This document shows, piece by piece, positions 11,827-22,954 of a stretch of DNA of 64,000 nucleotides. The notes beneath the pieces were generated by a model. It had not been told where the DNA came from and made no database searches. It worked only from the letters and a program-made list of their open reading frames with translations. The translations under genes were made by a program, and so were the position numbers. Each line of letters begins with the position of its first letter. Position 1 is the first letter of the stretch. Source of the DNA: Adiantum capillus-veneris (lineage: Eukaryota > Streptophyta > Polypodiopsida > Polypodiales > Pteridaceae); assembly GCA_014529385.2 (NCBI GenBank), contig CM043964.1, positions 136,789,920 through 136,853,919 on the forward strand, written 5' to 3'.

Positions 11827-12007
11827 AGGTCAAAACCTTAAAAATCAAGGAGGATGCAAGAGTACTTGAGACAAGGTCTTCTTGGTGTGATTTATCCTTG
11901 TATAATGAAAGAATCATTTTCTATTACATTGCCTCAGTCATTGATGTATGCCTTTATTAACCCTCTCTTTAGCCACAAGGCACTTGACAAGGTCAAAGTT
12001 TTTCGTG

Positions 12008-12531
12008 TATGGGTTGAATCAATCTCCTCGTTCTTGGTATGAGAAGGCTGACACTCATTTGGTCAAACGAGACTTTCGTAACAGTCCAACAGAAAGCACA
12101 ATGTAAAGTGTGAGGGTCATGTACTTCTCATTGTGGTTCTTTATGTAGATGATGTGCTTATCACTGGACCAAATGAGAGACATATTGCTGAATTTAAGGT
12201 TGATTCGAATGCTACTTTCAAGATGAAATATTTTGGGTTGTTGCATCATTACTTGGGTATACAATTTAAGCATTGTGATGGTGGTATTGCCTTGGGTCAA
12301 AAAAGTTACATAGAAACATTGCTATGTAAGTTTGGACTTGAGGATTGCAAACCTATTGCCACTCCCATGGAAACAGGTTTGAAATTGAGTCTTCATGATG
12401 CTGGTGATCCTGCAAATGTCACTCTTTTACCAAAATGCTATTGGATGCCTCATTTATGTATGCAACACGAGGCTGGATATTCAGTTTGCAATCTCCCAGG
12501 TCAGCAGATTTATGCATAGCCCAGGGTCTAA
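12008..12531 (+). pseudogene. Copia reverse transcriptase fragment with intact YVDD
   Basis: This stretch aligns closely with 21560-22078 of the full-length element C. It encodes the second half of the copia reverse transcriptase: WYEKADTHLVKRDF, VLYVDDVLITGPNERH, LLHHYLGIQF, SYIETLLCKFGLEDCKP and MRTG/METGLKLSLHDAGDP. The catalytic YVDD is intact here, whereas element C has YVYD. A frameshift lies near 12100 and another near 12430; similarity stops abruptly at CCCAGGGTCTA (12531). The upstream gag belongs to a different copia family, so this segment is a fusion of two families or a later insertion fragment. Confidence 0.8.
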
Positions 12532-14411
12532 TAAATAGCACGGTGTGTCTTTCTTTGAGAGTGTACTCTTAGCTACCCTCATGTCATTTCTAAAGTGTGA
12601 GTGAATGCAACAGTTGGTGCACTCAAAGAGTCTTAAATTCATAATGTAGTACTAGCACATCATAATTCATATTGAAACACAAACACAAGGGATCGAAATA
12701 CATATTAAGAAGGAAATATCGATTCAATTTTGAGCAATGTTATTATCTGATATGCACACACTCATAATTTATGTTTACGTCTAGTTTTTTTATGTCATTA
12801 TTAAGTACAATTGTGATCCTTGTCATTATGATTGTCACATAGTTACAAGGAGCACACATGCATATATGTAACCATATATGTGTCCATTTAGGAGCTGCAT
12901 AGTTGCACCTTAATATATCCTTTCAGTACAAATAACATGGGAAGACAACTATAAAAAATAAATTATGGATATTCAAATGACTACAAGGATACCATATTGT
13001 TTGAAAACATAGATTTCTACACATGGACAAAAGAAATGTACGTGTATACAAGTTTGAGCATTAATATTTTTCTTGAGGATGGAAAACTCTAGGTAAGCTT
13101 GACAAGTAGTACATGTTTAAGAGATTCTATCTGGTAATTAAAGCCCACAAGGAGGTGAGATCAAGTTTTTATTTATACAGGGGAACTATTCTAGGAACAT
13201 CTAAAGAAAATTTATACAGTGAATGGAAAAATGGTGTGTTCTAATATTGGAAAATTCATAGATAAGGGATTTTCATGATACCCCTTAAACACATGTAATA
13301 TATACAAAGAGTGAACACCATATGTTACAGCCTCGGCTATTTTCTCTTATTTTTATAGCAGATTGTCATATCATGCCTCTGGGACTCCTCACTTTCCAAG
13401 TTGACAACCATCACTATGTGTGACCCACTTGCAACTAAGTTGAATCCTTGAGGTACCCTTTGGTCCTTGCCTCAAAAGCCAACTTTCCTCTAGACTCTTT
13501 CACCATGAATATGTAGAAGCTTTCTCATATTGTTGGCTATTGTAGGTCGTTGATTGGCAATTTGTTAGAGGTAGAATTTTCTCACAGATAGACATATGGG
13601 ACACTTCATGGGTCAGTAAGTGCATGTGAGGATAGAATTCTCACCCAGAAGAGATTTTAAAGGAACCACACACACACACAAAGAAGAAGGTACAAAATTC
13701 TAATATATCCCTTGGCTGGCTATTTGCTAACCTCTAGGCATGCATTCCCATCTTCAAGTTGTTCAAGCGGATGTAAATGAAGGAGATGAAATGCCCAACG
13801 TAATCTGACACTTTGTTGCAATTTTTCAACCTTCTTAATTAGGCTAACATCATGTAGATATGTGTGTACGTGAAAAGGGATGAAGAATAGAGAGAGAAAC
13901 AAAGGATTAATTCAAAGAGCCTTCAAAGAAGATTATAAATTAGTACCATGGATTACTTGAATTGTGAGATGCTCTTGTCTCATGATGATGGTAGTCTCCC
14001 GATCTCCCTTTGCTCATAGAAGAGAGAAGATGAAAATAGAGCTAAGTGAGTGTGACAAGCTTCACCCAACCTTGCTCATATAAGAAAAGGTCTTGACATT
14101 TTTAAGACAACCAATGTGAACAAGCCCATGAAGCTCCCATTGCCACTTGGCATTCACATTAGCCCAATGCCCCATGCTTGCTACTTTTCTTACTTATAAG
14201 CACCCCCAAGTGTAAGCAGATTCCTAGCTGTTTGCCACAATCCATGGGTAATCTTGGCACGTTTGTTCTTGTGTTGTACAGTTTACATTGACATGCCTAG
14301 CCATCAAGCTTACTTACACACTTGAACTTGGTCTATCTATAGGACCCAAACCTTATCAAAGACCTTTAGTTGTCCCTATATCTTGTAAATTCACTAACAA
14401 TTGATTGCTTT

Positions 14412-14590
14412 TCACTTTGTAAATATGTTTGGTTGCTACTAGGATGTCTAAGATTCTCACCCCTATATCCTCAATCCTCACTTTGTAAATATGTTTGGTT
14501 GCTACTAGGATGTCTAAGATTCTCACCCCTATATCCTCACCCCTATATGTTTGGTTGCTACTAGGATGTCTAAGATTCTCACCCCTATAA
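14412..14590. repeat. ~66-bp tandem repeat, two full and one partial unit
   Basis: The motif TTTGGTTGCTACTAGGATGT recurs three times; the first two units start 66 bp apart (14413 and 14479) and the third is shortened. Flanking copies of CCTTTAGTTGTCCCTATATC at about 14364 and 14590 bracket the array. Confidence 0.85.
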
Positions 14591-14999
14591 CCTTTAGTTG
14601 TCCCTATATCCTCAATGATGACTAGGAAGGGTGTAGTTAGAAAATAAATAAATCTTCTAGCAAAACACATGCCAAACACAAGAATTAGTTATGGTCAACT
14701 TACCATTTACTATCTTGGTTTCTTGTCCAAATTTGGTTGTCATATTGTCCCTTGCATATCTACAAACTATATAGCTACAACGAGGGCACTGACGAACTAG
14801 TAGTCAACCAAAAAACCCCATTGCAAACCTTAAATTCTTCTACATGAAGATTTTTTTTTAATGATGTTGATGGCCCTAATATCTGGAGTACTTGCTAGAT
14901 GATGACTCTCTATGGAGTGGAAAGTCTATAACTATTTTCTCCACCCCTTCAAAAGATGCATTGTCCTCATTGATAGCTAAAGTTTAAGCTCTAGTTTAG

Positions 15000-15395
15000 T
15001 TATAAAGATACTTGAAAGATGTGTCCAATGACCACATTTTAAAGCAATCCCCATAGCAAAGTGAACTCAACTCTCCAAGATCTTGGTCTACTTGACCAAA
15101 ATAAGGAAAATAATAATCCGACAAAGATTCTTGTTTAGCTACATAAATACTTGTTGACAATTATGTCCCCTATCACATTGTAATGCGATCCATGCAACTA
15201 AGTGAACTTGTCTTTTGATAATATTGGTCTTCTTGACCAAAAACAAGAAGATGATAATCCCAAAAAAAATCTTGCCAGCTACATAGATACTCAACAATTG
15301 TGTCCCTTGCCACATTGTAAAGAAATCCATGTTACTAAGTAAACTCCTCTCACACAATAAGATTGGTCTACTTGACCAAACGAAATGGTGTCATC
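15000..15395. repeat. Diverged ~150-bp tandem repeat, three units
   Basis: Three loosely similar units contain, in order, AGATACTTG-like sequence, a TGTCC...CACATT motif, AARCAATCC/GCGATCC/GAAATCC, GTGAACT/GTAAACT and GGTCTACTTGACCAAA followed by an A-rich stretch. Divergence is high, so the array is old. Confidence 0.6.
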
Positions 15396-15834
15396 ATTAG
15401 AATCAAAATGACCTATGTACTGTAGTGAGATCAGATACTTATACTTTCCTTAGACAGCTTGTCTACTATGGTCCAAATGTATAGTCAAACTAGGTTTCTC
15501 TATCACCTTCATAAAATACATTGGGCATGCCAGGACCACAACTTAATAGAGTCTTTCAAATTCTTTCTCTATATAACTTACTTTTTCTTGGGCTATCTTT
15601 GCCCTTGTACTTCCTTGGTTATCATAGAGAACTCTAAATGAAAGTAAAAAAAATTCTTTATGACTTTCTATGCACACGTTCTTCCACTTGAGATCTCGTC
15701 CTGTATGAGAGAGTAGCGAGTCAATATGAAATTGCTCATTCATACTCTTTTCTAAGAACTTGATTGTAAATATCTTGGACGAGACTCTTACCTAAGTTGA
15801 TGAGCATTGTGGAAACTTAAGAAAGAAGCCACAA

Positions 15835-15932
15835 CTTTAAATCAATGGATATGCATTGATCCATTAGGACAACTACACCATAACTTTTAATAAATGGATA
15901 TGTGTTGATCCATTGGGACAACTACACCTTGC
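15835..15932. repeat. ~52-bp imperfect tandem duplication
   Basis: AACTTTAAATCAATGGATAT...GGACAACTACACCA is followed directly by AACTTTTAATAAATGGATAT...GGGACAACTACACC. Confidence 0.8.
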
Positions 15933-17055
15933 ACTAGTACCATTTCAGACACTACATAACTTGCATGTATGGTCCCTACAAACATCTTAGCAACATTTAT
16001 GTAACTTGTTGTCATTGGGTGGCCAACTAAGCCACCACCAACACCTTGATTCTAAGAACCAAACCAAGGGACTAACATTGAGGAGAGTGGCAAAAATAGG
16101 AGCCTCTCGAGTATCTAGCAAGGGACTAGCACCACTTAGTGGGCCATGCACAAGCCACTGTTGACCAAAACCTTGTCATTTACTTTCTTTTCTTTGTTGC
16201 TTCATAAAGTCTACTCAATGCTCTAAGAACTGTTGACGTCAAGTTCCTCAATGGGTACTGAAGTCACAAATTTCATATTTATTTCAATTGCAAACTTGCA
16301 AATGATCTTTATGAAGATGCCCTTAACCTTTGTCTTGTTATTTCAAATACATTTATATTTCTTTTTAAAGTTTGTTTTCAAATCTTTTTGCAAATACTAA
16401 TGAAGAGACTTTGTCTCCACATAGCTGACACCATCACATATTTGCTATCCTTGGCATAAGGCCTTGACACCGTCCTTGCATTATGTAACCTACTTGGATT
16501 TAGCTAAATAAAAAATCTCCACATGAGAGTATATGTAACCTAATAGCTTTGAGTATCATCTTGTATATATGAGTAATGACAAACTCATGAGGCTTTTCAA
16601 ACTAGAGATGATGAGATCCTTGCCAATGTGGCATGCAAATCGAAGGGCTCACTGGCTCTTTAAAAAAATGTGCAAAGTCTCGTCATGTGTGAACCATTAC
16701 TTTGGTCACAAATCTTTACATAAGGCTAGTCCCCTCTCTCAAAGTCATTGAAACTTACTTATCTATTCTTCGCTAAGCACATCTAGCCCCTTGTTTATGC
16801 AACACCCACTGGTTGTGGATCACTATATCTATTAAAACTCAATTTTTGCTCAAATATTTTGATCGGGGGCCAATTATAAATGCACATATGTGCCTAAATT
16901 TGCATTTGCATCGCATCACTTGCATTTTGTGCATACACTTATGAAGCAAAAAGAACTTAAAGTTCTCCATTTTTTCTAAAAAAATGTTTTAGGGTTTTCT
17001 TGCCTAGTTGGCACCCCTCTCTTTATTTTTTTGAAATTTTTAAGTTGTCAAGAGA

Positions 17056-17057
<2 letters not shown>

Positions 17058-17095
<38 letters not shown>

Positions 17096-17112
17096 ACACA
17101 CACACACACACA
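17058..17112. repeat. (CT)n/(CA)n compound microsatellite
   Basis: A CT run of about 36 bp followed after TTGA by a CA run of about 16 bp. Confidence 0.95.
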
Positions 17113-17328
17113 TGTATCACTATCTGCTATAATTTGTTTTTTAAGCTTAAAACCTATTTTCTCACACTCACTCTCACCTAAATGCACTATCTCTAGACAA
17201 CTTATAGTAACCTAGAACCCTTTACCTAATTCAAGCTTTGGCTACTTCTTACCGAGGAGTGAAAACACACTCGAACACACATATCACTATTTGATTTTAT
17301 TTAAACCATATTTACACACACATACTAC

Positions 17329-17555
17329 TGTTACCATATACATGTGGTAGTGATGTGTGTGAACACACTAGGACCGCCGGGGCATTTTTTCCCTCTTTAG
17401 GAGGTTTTTTCCCCCCGTGCATTGTAGATACGCCCATCACTCTAGGGCTATCTATCTTTCCATTTCACACTAAGTAACACACTCTCTATTGTGTGCCTTG
17501 AGCTTCCTTCGTCTTCTCAAGCTGTGTGTGTTTCTCTGCAACCCTAATTCCAACA
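17329..17555 (+). repeat. 5' LTR of element C
   Basis: 227 bp, TGTTACCATATACATG to ATTCCAACA, with a 3-4 kb-distant twin at 22722-22949. Preceded by target-site duplication ACTAC. Confidence 0.95.
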
Positions 17556-17557
17556 AT

Positions 17558-17569
17558 TGGTATCAGAGC
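17558..17569 (+). other. Primer-binding site of element C
   Basis: TGGTATCAGAGC, a perfect match to the usual initiator-methionine tRNA site of plant copia elements, two bases after the LTR. Confidence 0.93.
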
Positions 17570-17916
17570 AGGTCACGTCCTCCCGGGCTTAGTTGCCAGC
17601 TGCTCCAGCACACGCCTGCTCACTTCCTTCGATTTCAGTGAGCTTTGGCGACGTTCGCAAGTCGACAAATATTTTGGGAGAGCTCAAAGAGCATGGTCTG
17701 CTCAGAATTTTGATTTGGGCTCATTTCGGCCTCCGTTTCCACTACAGGCAGTACTGCATAGGCTATTTTGTCATTTTGTGCAGAATTTTTGTCAGTGCCA
17801 TTTTCTGCATAACAGGTGCCTTATAGTCTTCTACGGTTTGTGCTATATAGCACAGATTGTTCCTGCTCCGTTTCTCCTATTTTTGGGCAGTTTTCACATC
17901 AGGTGCAGCATTTACC

Positions 17917-18884
17917 ATGGCTGACAACAACAACACAGATGTGTTCAAGATGTTTGTTGTTGAGCACAGGTTGGATGGGGACAACTACCCTTTGTGGGCT
18001 TCACATGCAGGTCTATGAGGATGTTGCTCGTTGGGATGTTAAGGATGCGCAGGCTCATGCATTGATTGCGTTGTCTGTGAAGCGCACCATTGTTCCTCAC
18101 ATCCGTTCAGCAAAATCTGTAAAACAGGCTTGGGATATTCTAGCAGGTATTTATGCAAGCCGCAATGAGGCTAAAATTGCTTTGCTGCGTAAAGAGCTGG
18201 AGTCAAAGATTATGCATGAGGAAGATGATATGGACACTTTCCTTGCTAGTGTCAAGGATATCAATGAGCAGCTTATTTCTGCAGGTGAAGTCATTTCAGA
18301 AAGTTCCCTTGTGCAGACTGTTCTTGATGCCTTACCAGATTCCTACCAGACTTTTGCTAGTACTTGGAGATTGATGACCCAAGGAAATCCTGAAGTTGTC
18401 AAGTTTGATGCACTATGCACATTGTTGTTGCAAGAGTCACTTTCTAGAAAAAAACAGGACTAGTCAACGTGCAGTTGAACAGGCTTTTATTGCTTCTCAA
18501 AGAAAGGGTGGTAACAATAATGCAGCCACTTCTTATGGTTCTGCTGCGAGTGGCAAAAATTATGTTCCTAATGCTTCTGTTGGCAGCACTTCGTCTAGCA
18601 ATTCTGGTGATAACGGAAAAAAGAAGATGCGTTGCCATTATTGTAAAGCTAATGATCACTTGATCAAGTCGTGTCCTAAGTTGAAGGCCAAAGAGGCTAA
18701 GAAGAAAGAGGGTGGTTCCACTGCAAATGCTGGTTCCACTACAAATGCAGCCATTGTTGAGTCTTCTGTGAAAGGAGACTGTGATGCTGATGTTGATGCA
18801 GAATGGGCTTTTAGCACAGAGTGCACTTACAATCCTGCTGTCCATGATGCATGCTTGTCAGTTGCTGTAGATTCACAGGTGTAG
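17917..18884 (+). pseudogene. Copia gag of element C, with deletion
   Basis: The ATG at 17917 opens MADNNNTDVFKMFVVEHRL, then LDGDNYPLWA, the usual copia gag start. About 50 codons present in copy D (around 49080-49250) are missing here; the sequence jumps to YEDVARWDVKDAQAHALIAL in another frame. The UBN2-type gag region follows (AWDILAGIYASRNEAK, LLRKELESKIMHEED, VQTVLDALPDSYQTFAS). A frameshift at about 18460 precedes the C-terminal part at 18396-18884, with zinc knuckle CHYCKANDHLIKSC (CX2CX4HX4C) and a Lys-rich tail. The frame stops with TAG at 18882-18884 where copy D has TGG (HVWYFD). Gag would form the particle that packages element RNA. Confidence 0.88.
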
Positions 18885-19253
18885 TATTTCGATAGTGGTG
18901 CTACAAAGCACATTACCTCACATCGTGAATTGTTTACCTCTCTCGAGTCAGTCCCTCATGGGAATTCAGTCACTTGTGCCAACAACGCCTCTTATCCAGT
19001 TCAGGGAGTTGGAAAGATTGTGCTCACTGCTGCTCATGGCAGTTCCTTCACAGTTGTTGATGCACTTTATGTACCTGGGATCAAGAAGAATCTCTTATCT
19101 GTATCCGCACTTGCTAGACTTAGACTTGTAGTCAAAATTGTGGATGACAGATGTACAGTTCATGATCTCAGTTTTGGTGATGAAATTGTTGCATCTGGGC
19201 TTTTGTGCCGTGGGCTGTATAAGCTCACTTTGTATGACAAGTGTGGACAAAAT
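18885..19253 (+). pseudogene. Copia aspartic protease of element C
   Basis: Directly after the TAG, in the same frame, lies YFDSGATKHITSHRELF with the catalytic DSGA motif of retropepsins, then YVPGIKKNLLSVSALARL, the conserved end of the copia protease. This enzyme would cut the Gag-Pol polyprotein. The protease is itself intact but cut off from gag by the stop. Confidence 0.85.
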
Positions 19254-20451
19254 TTTGCAAATGCTATTGCAGATTCAAGGGCTATTTCAGATGCAAAACT
19301 TTGGCATGCACGTTTTGGTCATCTGAATTTTGCCACTTTGCTGCGTTTGCAAAAATCTGATATGGTTGCTTCTTTGCCACCTCTTGAAGCACCTGTCAAA
19401 CATGTTTGTGAAGGCTGTATTTTGGGTAAGATGCAGCGTTCTAAATTTCCAAAGGATGGCTTAGTTCGGGCCACATGCAGGTTGCAGCTTGTGCATAGTG
19501 ATGTTTGTGGCTCCATGCAAACTCCATCCTTGGGCAATTACCTGTACTTCATGACTTTCATTGATGATTACTCCATGCATGCATGGGTATTTCCGCTTAA
19601 AGCGGAGTCCGATGTTTTTATGTGCTTCAAACAATTTTTGGCTATGGTTGAAAATGTCTCGAAATGTACTATAGGCACGCTCCGTTCCGATCGAGGGGGG
19701 GAGTATATGTCTGATGTATTTAATGCATTTCTGGCTAGTCGTGGGATAAAACACCAATGTACAGTGCCTTATACACCTCAGCAAAATGGTGTTGATGAGA
19801 GGAAAAACAGGTCACTAACGGAAATGGCACGATGTATGGTCAAAAGTCAAGCTTTGCAAATGCTATTGCAGATTCAAGGGTTATTTCAGATGCAAAACTT
19901 TGGCATGCACGTTTTGGTCATCTGAATTTTTCTAGTTTGCTGCTTTTGCAGAAATCTGATATGGTTGCTTCTTTACCGCCTCTTGAAGCACCTGTCAAAC
20001 ATGTTTGTGAAGGTTGTATTTTGGGTAAGATGCAGCGTTCTAAGTTTCCAAAGGATGGTTCAGTTTGGGCCACATGCAGGTTGCAGCTTGTGCATAGTGA
20101 TGTTTGTGGGCCCATGCAAACTCCATCCTTGGGCAATTACCTGTACTTCGTGACTTTCATTGATGATTACTCCAGACATGCATGGGTATTTTCGCTTTAC
20201 GCGAAGTCCGAAGTTTTTATGTGCTTCAAACAATTTTTGGCTATGGCTGAAAATGTCTCGAAATGTACTATGGGCACCCTCCGTTCCGATCGAGGGGGGG
20301 AGTATATGTCTCATGAATTTAATGAATTTCTGGCTAGTCGTGGGATAAAACACCAATGTACAGTGCCTTATACACCTCAGCAAAATGGTGTTGCTGAGAG
20401 GAAAAACAGGTCACTGACGAAAATGGCACGATTTATGGTCAAAAGTCAAGC
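19254..20451 (+). repeat. 599-bp internal tandem duplication in element C
   Basis: Units run 19254-19852 and 19853-20451. The junction shares TTTGC with both parental sites (19254-19258 and 20452-20456). By eye the units differ at about 33 of 599 positions, more than the LTRs differ from each other. Confidence 0.92.
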
Positions 20452-20920
20452 TTTGCCGCATTCTTTTTGGCTTGAGGCCATCATGTGTGCCACTTATGTA
20501 CTTAACAGGTGTCCTACGAAAGCTTTGCAGTCTATTACTCCATATGAAGCATGGCATGATAGAAAGCCTTCTATTGAGCACATGCGTGTTTTTGGCTGTT
20601 TGGCATATGCTTTGGCGCCACAAGTGCAGCACAGAAAATTGGATGATAAGGCTGTCAAATGTATTTTTGTTGGTTATAGTGCTGAAAGCAAAGGTTACAG
20701 GTTGTATCATCCGCAAACAAAACGTATTCTGGTTTCACGGGATGTAGTGTTTGTGGAAGATTCTGTTCAGCCCTTGCTATCATGTACTAGAGACAGTAAT
20801 GTAAGCTCACAGGACATTTATGACACTTTGTTGCCTCTTTTCAGTGGTGGAAATACGAATGTAAGTTCTAATGAGGCAAATGTACAGCCTATGGGGGTTT
20901 CTGAAAATGTTTTAGAATAG
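19254..20920 (+). pseudogene. Copia integrase of element C, N-terminal and core domains duplicated
   Basis: First copy: pre-integrase zinc domain (LWHARFGHLNFATLLRLQ, HVCEGCILGKM; HHCC) and integrase core with DDE residues in LVHSDVCG, LRSDRGGEY and QQNGVDERKN. The sequence then returns to the zinc domain by a 599-bp tandem duplication. Since 599 is not a multiple of three, the first frame dies at 19925, and the second copy is read from 19832. The second copy has QQNGVAERKN and continues into the rest of the core (FWLEAIMCATYVLNRCPTKA, EAWHDRKPSIEHMRVFGCLA) and KCIFVGYSAESKGYRLY, ending at 20920. Integrase joins element DNA to the chromosome. The second copy alone looks complete. Confidence 0.9.
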
Positions 20921-22200
20921 CCTATTACTGATGCAGATGTACATGATGTACTTGATGAGGAAAGGGCTGAAAATGAGCACGCTAGAGGTATGCCAAAATG
21001 GCTGGTGCACACTTTGCGTGACAGTAAATTGGATGCACCTTGTCTACTCGTACTCGTTCAGGCTCTCGCCATGCATCTTATGCATCAGATTGTTATGCTT
21101 TGGTTGTGTCTAGTTTACATGATGTTGAGGAGCCTCTGTCTTTTGATGAAGCATAGAATTTAGAAAATTGGATGGCTGCCATGCAATCAAAATATGATGC
21201 ACTTATAGAGAATGACACATGGAATTTATGTGATTTGCCTCCTGGTAAAAAGGCCATTGGTACAAAGTGGGTTGAAACGCAAGCCGGATGGTGAGATCGA
21301 TCGCCATAAGGCTCGACTTGTTGCAAAGGGTTATGCACAGCAAAAAGGCATAGATTATGAAGAGACTTTTGCTCCCACTTGTCGTATGAGTACTGTGCGT
21401 TTTCTATGTGCATTGGCAGCTCATTTTGGTTGGGATGTACATCAATCAGACATTGTTACTGCTTTCTTGAATGGTGACATATTTGAGGAAGTTTATGTAA
21501 CGCAGCCTCGCGGTTTTGTCATAAAAGGACAAGAGGACAAAGTGTGAAAATGTAAGGGTTGAAGCAATCTCCTTGTGCTTGGTATGAGAAAGCTGACACT
21601 CATTTGGTTAAACGAGGCTTTCGTAACAGTCCAACAGAAAGCACATTGTATGTAAAGCATGAGGGTGATGTACTTCTCATTGTGGTTCTTTATGTTTATG
21701 ATTTGCTGATCACTAGACCAAATGAGAGACATATTTCTGAATTTAAGGCTGATTTGAATGCTACTTTCAAGATGAAAGATTTGGGGCTGGTACATCATTA
21801 TTTGGGTATACAGTTTAAGCAATGTGATGGTGGTATTGCCTTGTGTCAGAAAAGTTACATAGAGACATTGCTATGTAAGTTTGGACTTGAGGATTGCAAA
21901 CCTATTGCCACTCCCATGGAAACAGGTTTGAAGTTGAGTCTACATGATGCTGGTGATCCTGCTAATGTCACTCTTTACCAAACTGCAGTTGGCTGCCTCA
22001 TTTATGTATGCAACACGAGGGCGGATATTGAGTTTGCAGTCTCACAGGTCAGCAGATTTATGCATAGCCCAGGGTCTAAGCATTGGCAGGCTGTCAAGAG
22101 GATTTTCCGCTACCTTAGTGGCACTTTACATCTTGGCTTGTTTTATCCCAAGGGGGGATCATTGCCGCCAAAATTACATGCTTTTTTGGACTGAGATTGG
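20921..22200 (+). pseudogene. Copia reverse transcriptase of element C (YVYD, frameshifted)
   Basis: After a linker with stops, the reverse transcriptase begins near 21140 (FDEA-stop-NLENWMAAMQSKYDAL) and continues in frame 21212-21547 with [49 protein letters not shown] and [11 protein letters not shown] stop and frameshift lead to 21559-22194: SPCAWYEKADTHLVKRGF, VVLYVYDLLITRPNERH, DLGLVHHYLGIQF and MHSPGSKHWQAVKRIFRYL. The catalytic YVDD box reads YVYD, so polymerisation would be lost; the related fragment at 12008-12531 keeps YVDD. The frame ends in TGA right before the RNase H motif DWAGC. Confidence 0.9.
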
Positions 22201-22647
22201 GCTGGTTGTTTTGACACGCGAGTGTCCACAAGTGGTTTTTGTTTCATGCTTGGCAGTTCATGTATATCATGGTTGACCAAGAAGCAACCTACTGTGGCCA
22301 CTTAGAGTTGTGAGGCTGAGTACAGGGCAGTCTTCACAGCTACGGTTGAGTGTGTATGGCTCAGACGCCTTATGGCTGATTTGGGTGTTGGACAGGACAC
22401 TGCCAACACTATCTACACTGACAGTCAGAGCGCATTGGCAGTTGCGAGGAACCCAGTTTTTCATGCTCTCACAAAGCACATTGAGGTGCATTACCACTAT
22501 GTTAGGGAGAGGCTCTCAGTAGGAGAGATCAGCTTGGATTATGTGCCAACACAGGACAACCTTGCAGATCTTTTCACAAAGGCATTATCTCGTGAGAAGC
22601 TTGAAGCTTTCCGCAAAGCTTTGGGCTTACTCCCCTTTGTGGACTGA
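22190..22647 (+). pseudogene. Copia RNase H of element C
   Basis: The start (DWAGCFDTR-like, frameshifted) follows a TGA at 22191-22193. From 22372 an open frame gives DTANTIYTDSQSALAVARNP, TKHIEVHYHYVRERL and YVPTQDNLADLFTKALSREK, the standard C-terminal RNase H with catalytic Asp in YTDSQSA and the ADLFTK signature. It ends with TGA shortly before the polypurine tract. Confidence 0.88.
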
Positions 22648-22711
22648 TCCTGTCCTTAGGGCAGACACTTCCCTTTACTCATGTGCCAGCTCTTGTTCAC
22701 CGCATCACTCC

Positions 22712-22721
22712 AGGGGGGATT
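22712..22721 (+). other. Polypurine tract of element C
   Basis: AGGGGGGATT directly before the 3' LTR; it would prime plus-strand synthesis. Confidence 0.85.
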
Positions 22722-22949
22722 TGTTACCATATACATGTGGTAGTGATGTGTGTGAACACACTAGGACCGTCGGGGCATTTTTTCCCTCTTTAGGAGGTTT
22801 TTTTCCCCCGTGCATTGTAGATACGCCCATCACTCTAGGGCTATCTATCTTTCCATTGCACACTAAGTAACACACTTTCTATTGTGTTCCTTGAGCTTCC
22901 TTCGTCTTCTCCAAGCTGTGTGTGTTTCTCTGCAACCCTAATTCCAACA
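22722..22949 (+). repeat. 3' LTR of element C
   Basis: 228 bp matching 17329-17555, ending CCAACA and followed by the target-site duplication ACTAC at 22950-22954. Confidence 0.95.
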
Positions 22950-22954
22950 ACTAC

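Larger units (their letters stand above)
12532..17328. other. AT-rich intergenic region without recognisable genes
   Basis: About 4.8 kb in which no frame exceeds about 107 codons and none shows a known motif. The longer minus-strand frame at 14356-14679 is only a translation of the 66-bp tandem repeat. The region holds several diverged tandem repeats listed separately, a short CA tract at 13668-13680 and the CT/CA tract at 17058-17112. Confidence 0.6.
17329..22949 (+). mobile_element. Full-length Ty1/copia retrotransposon (element C), inactive
   Basis: The element has two LTRs of 227-228 bp, both with ends TGTTACC...CCAACA, a tRNA-iMet primer site, a polypurine tract, and a 5-bp target-site duplication ACTAC at 17324-17328 and 22950-22954. 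Domain order is gag, protease, integrase, reverse transcriptase, RNase H, which defines Ty1/copia. By eye the two LTRs differ at roughly six positions, suggesting a fairly recent but not new insertion. Coding capacity is broken: a deletion in gag, a stop just before the protease, a 599-bp duplicated integrase block that shifts frame, stops in the linker, and a YVYD reverse transcriptase. It must have been mobilised in trans or decayed after insertion. Confidence 0.95.
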
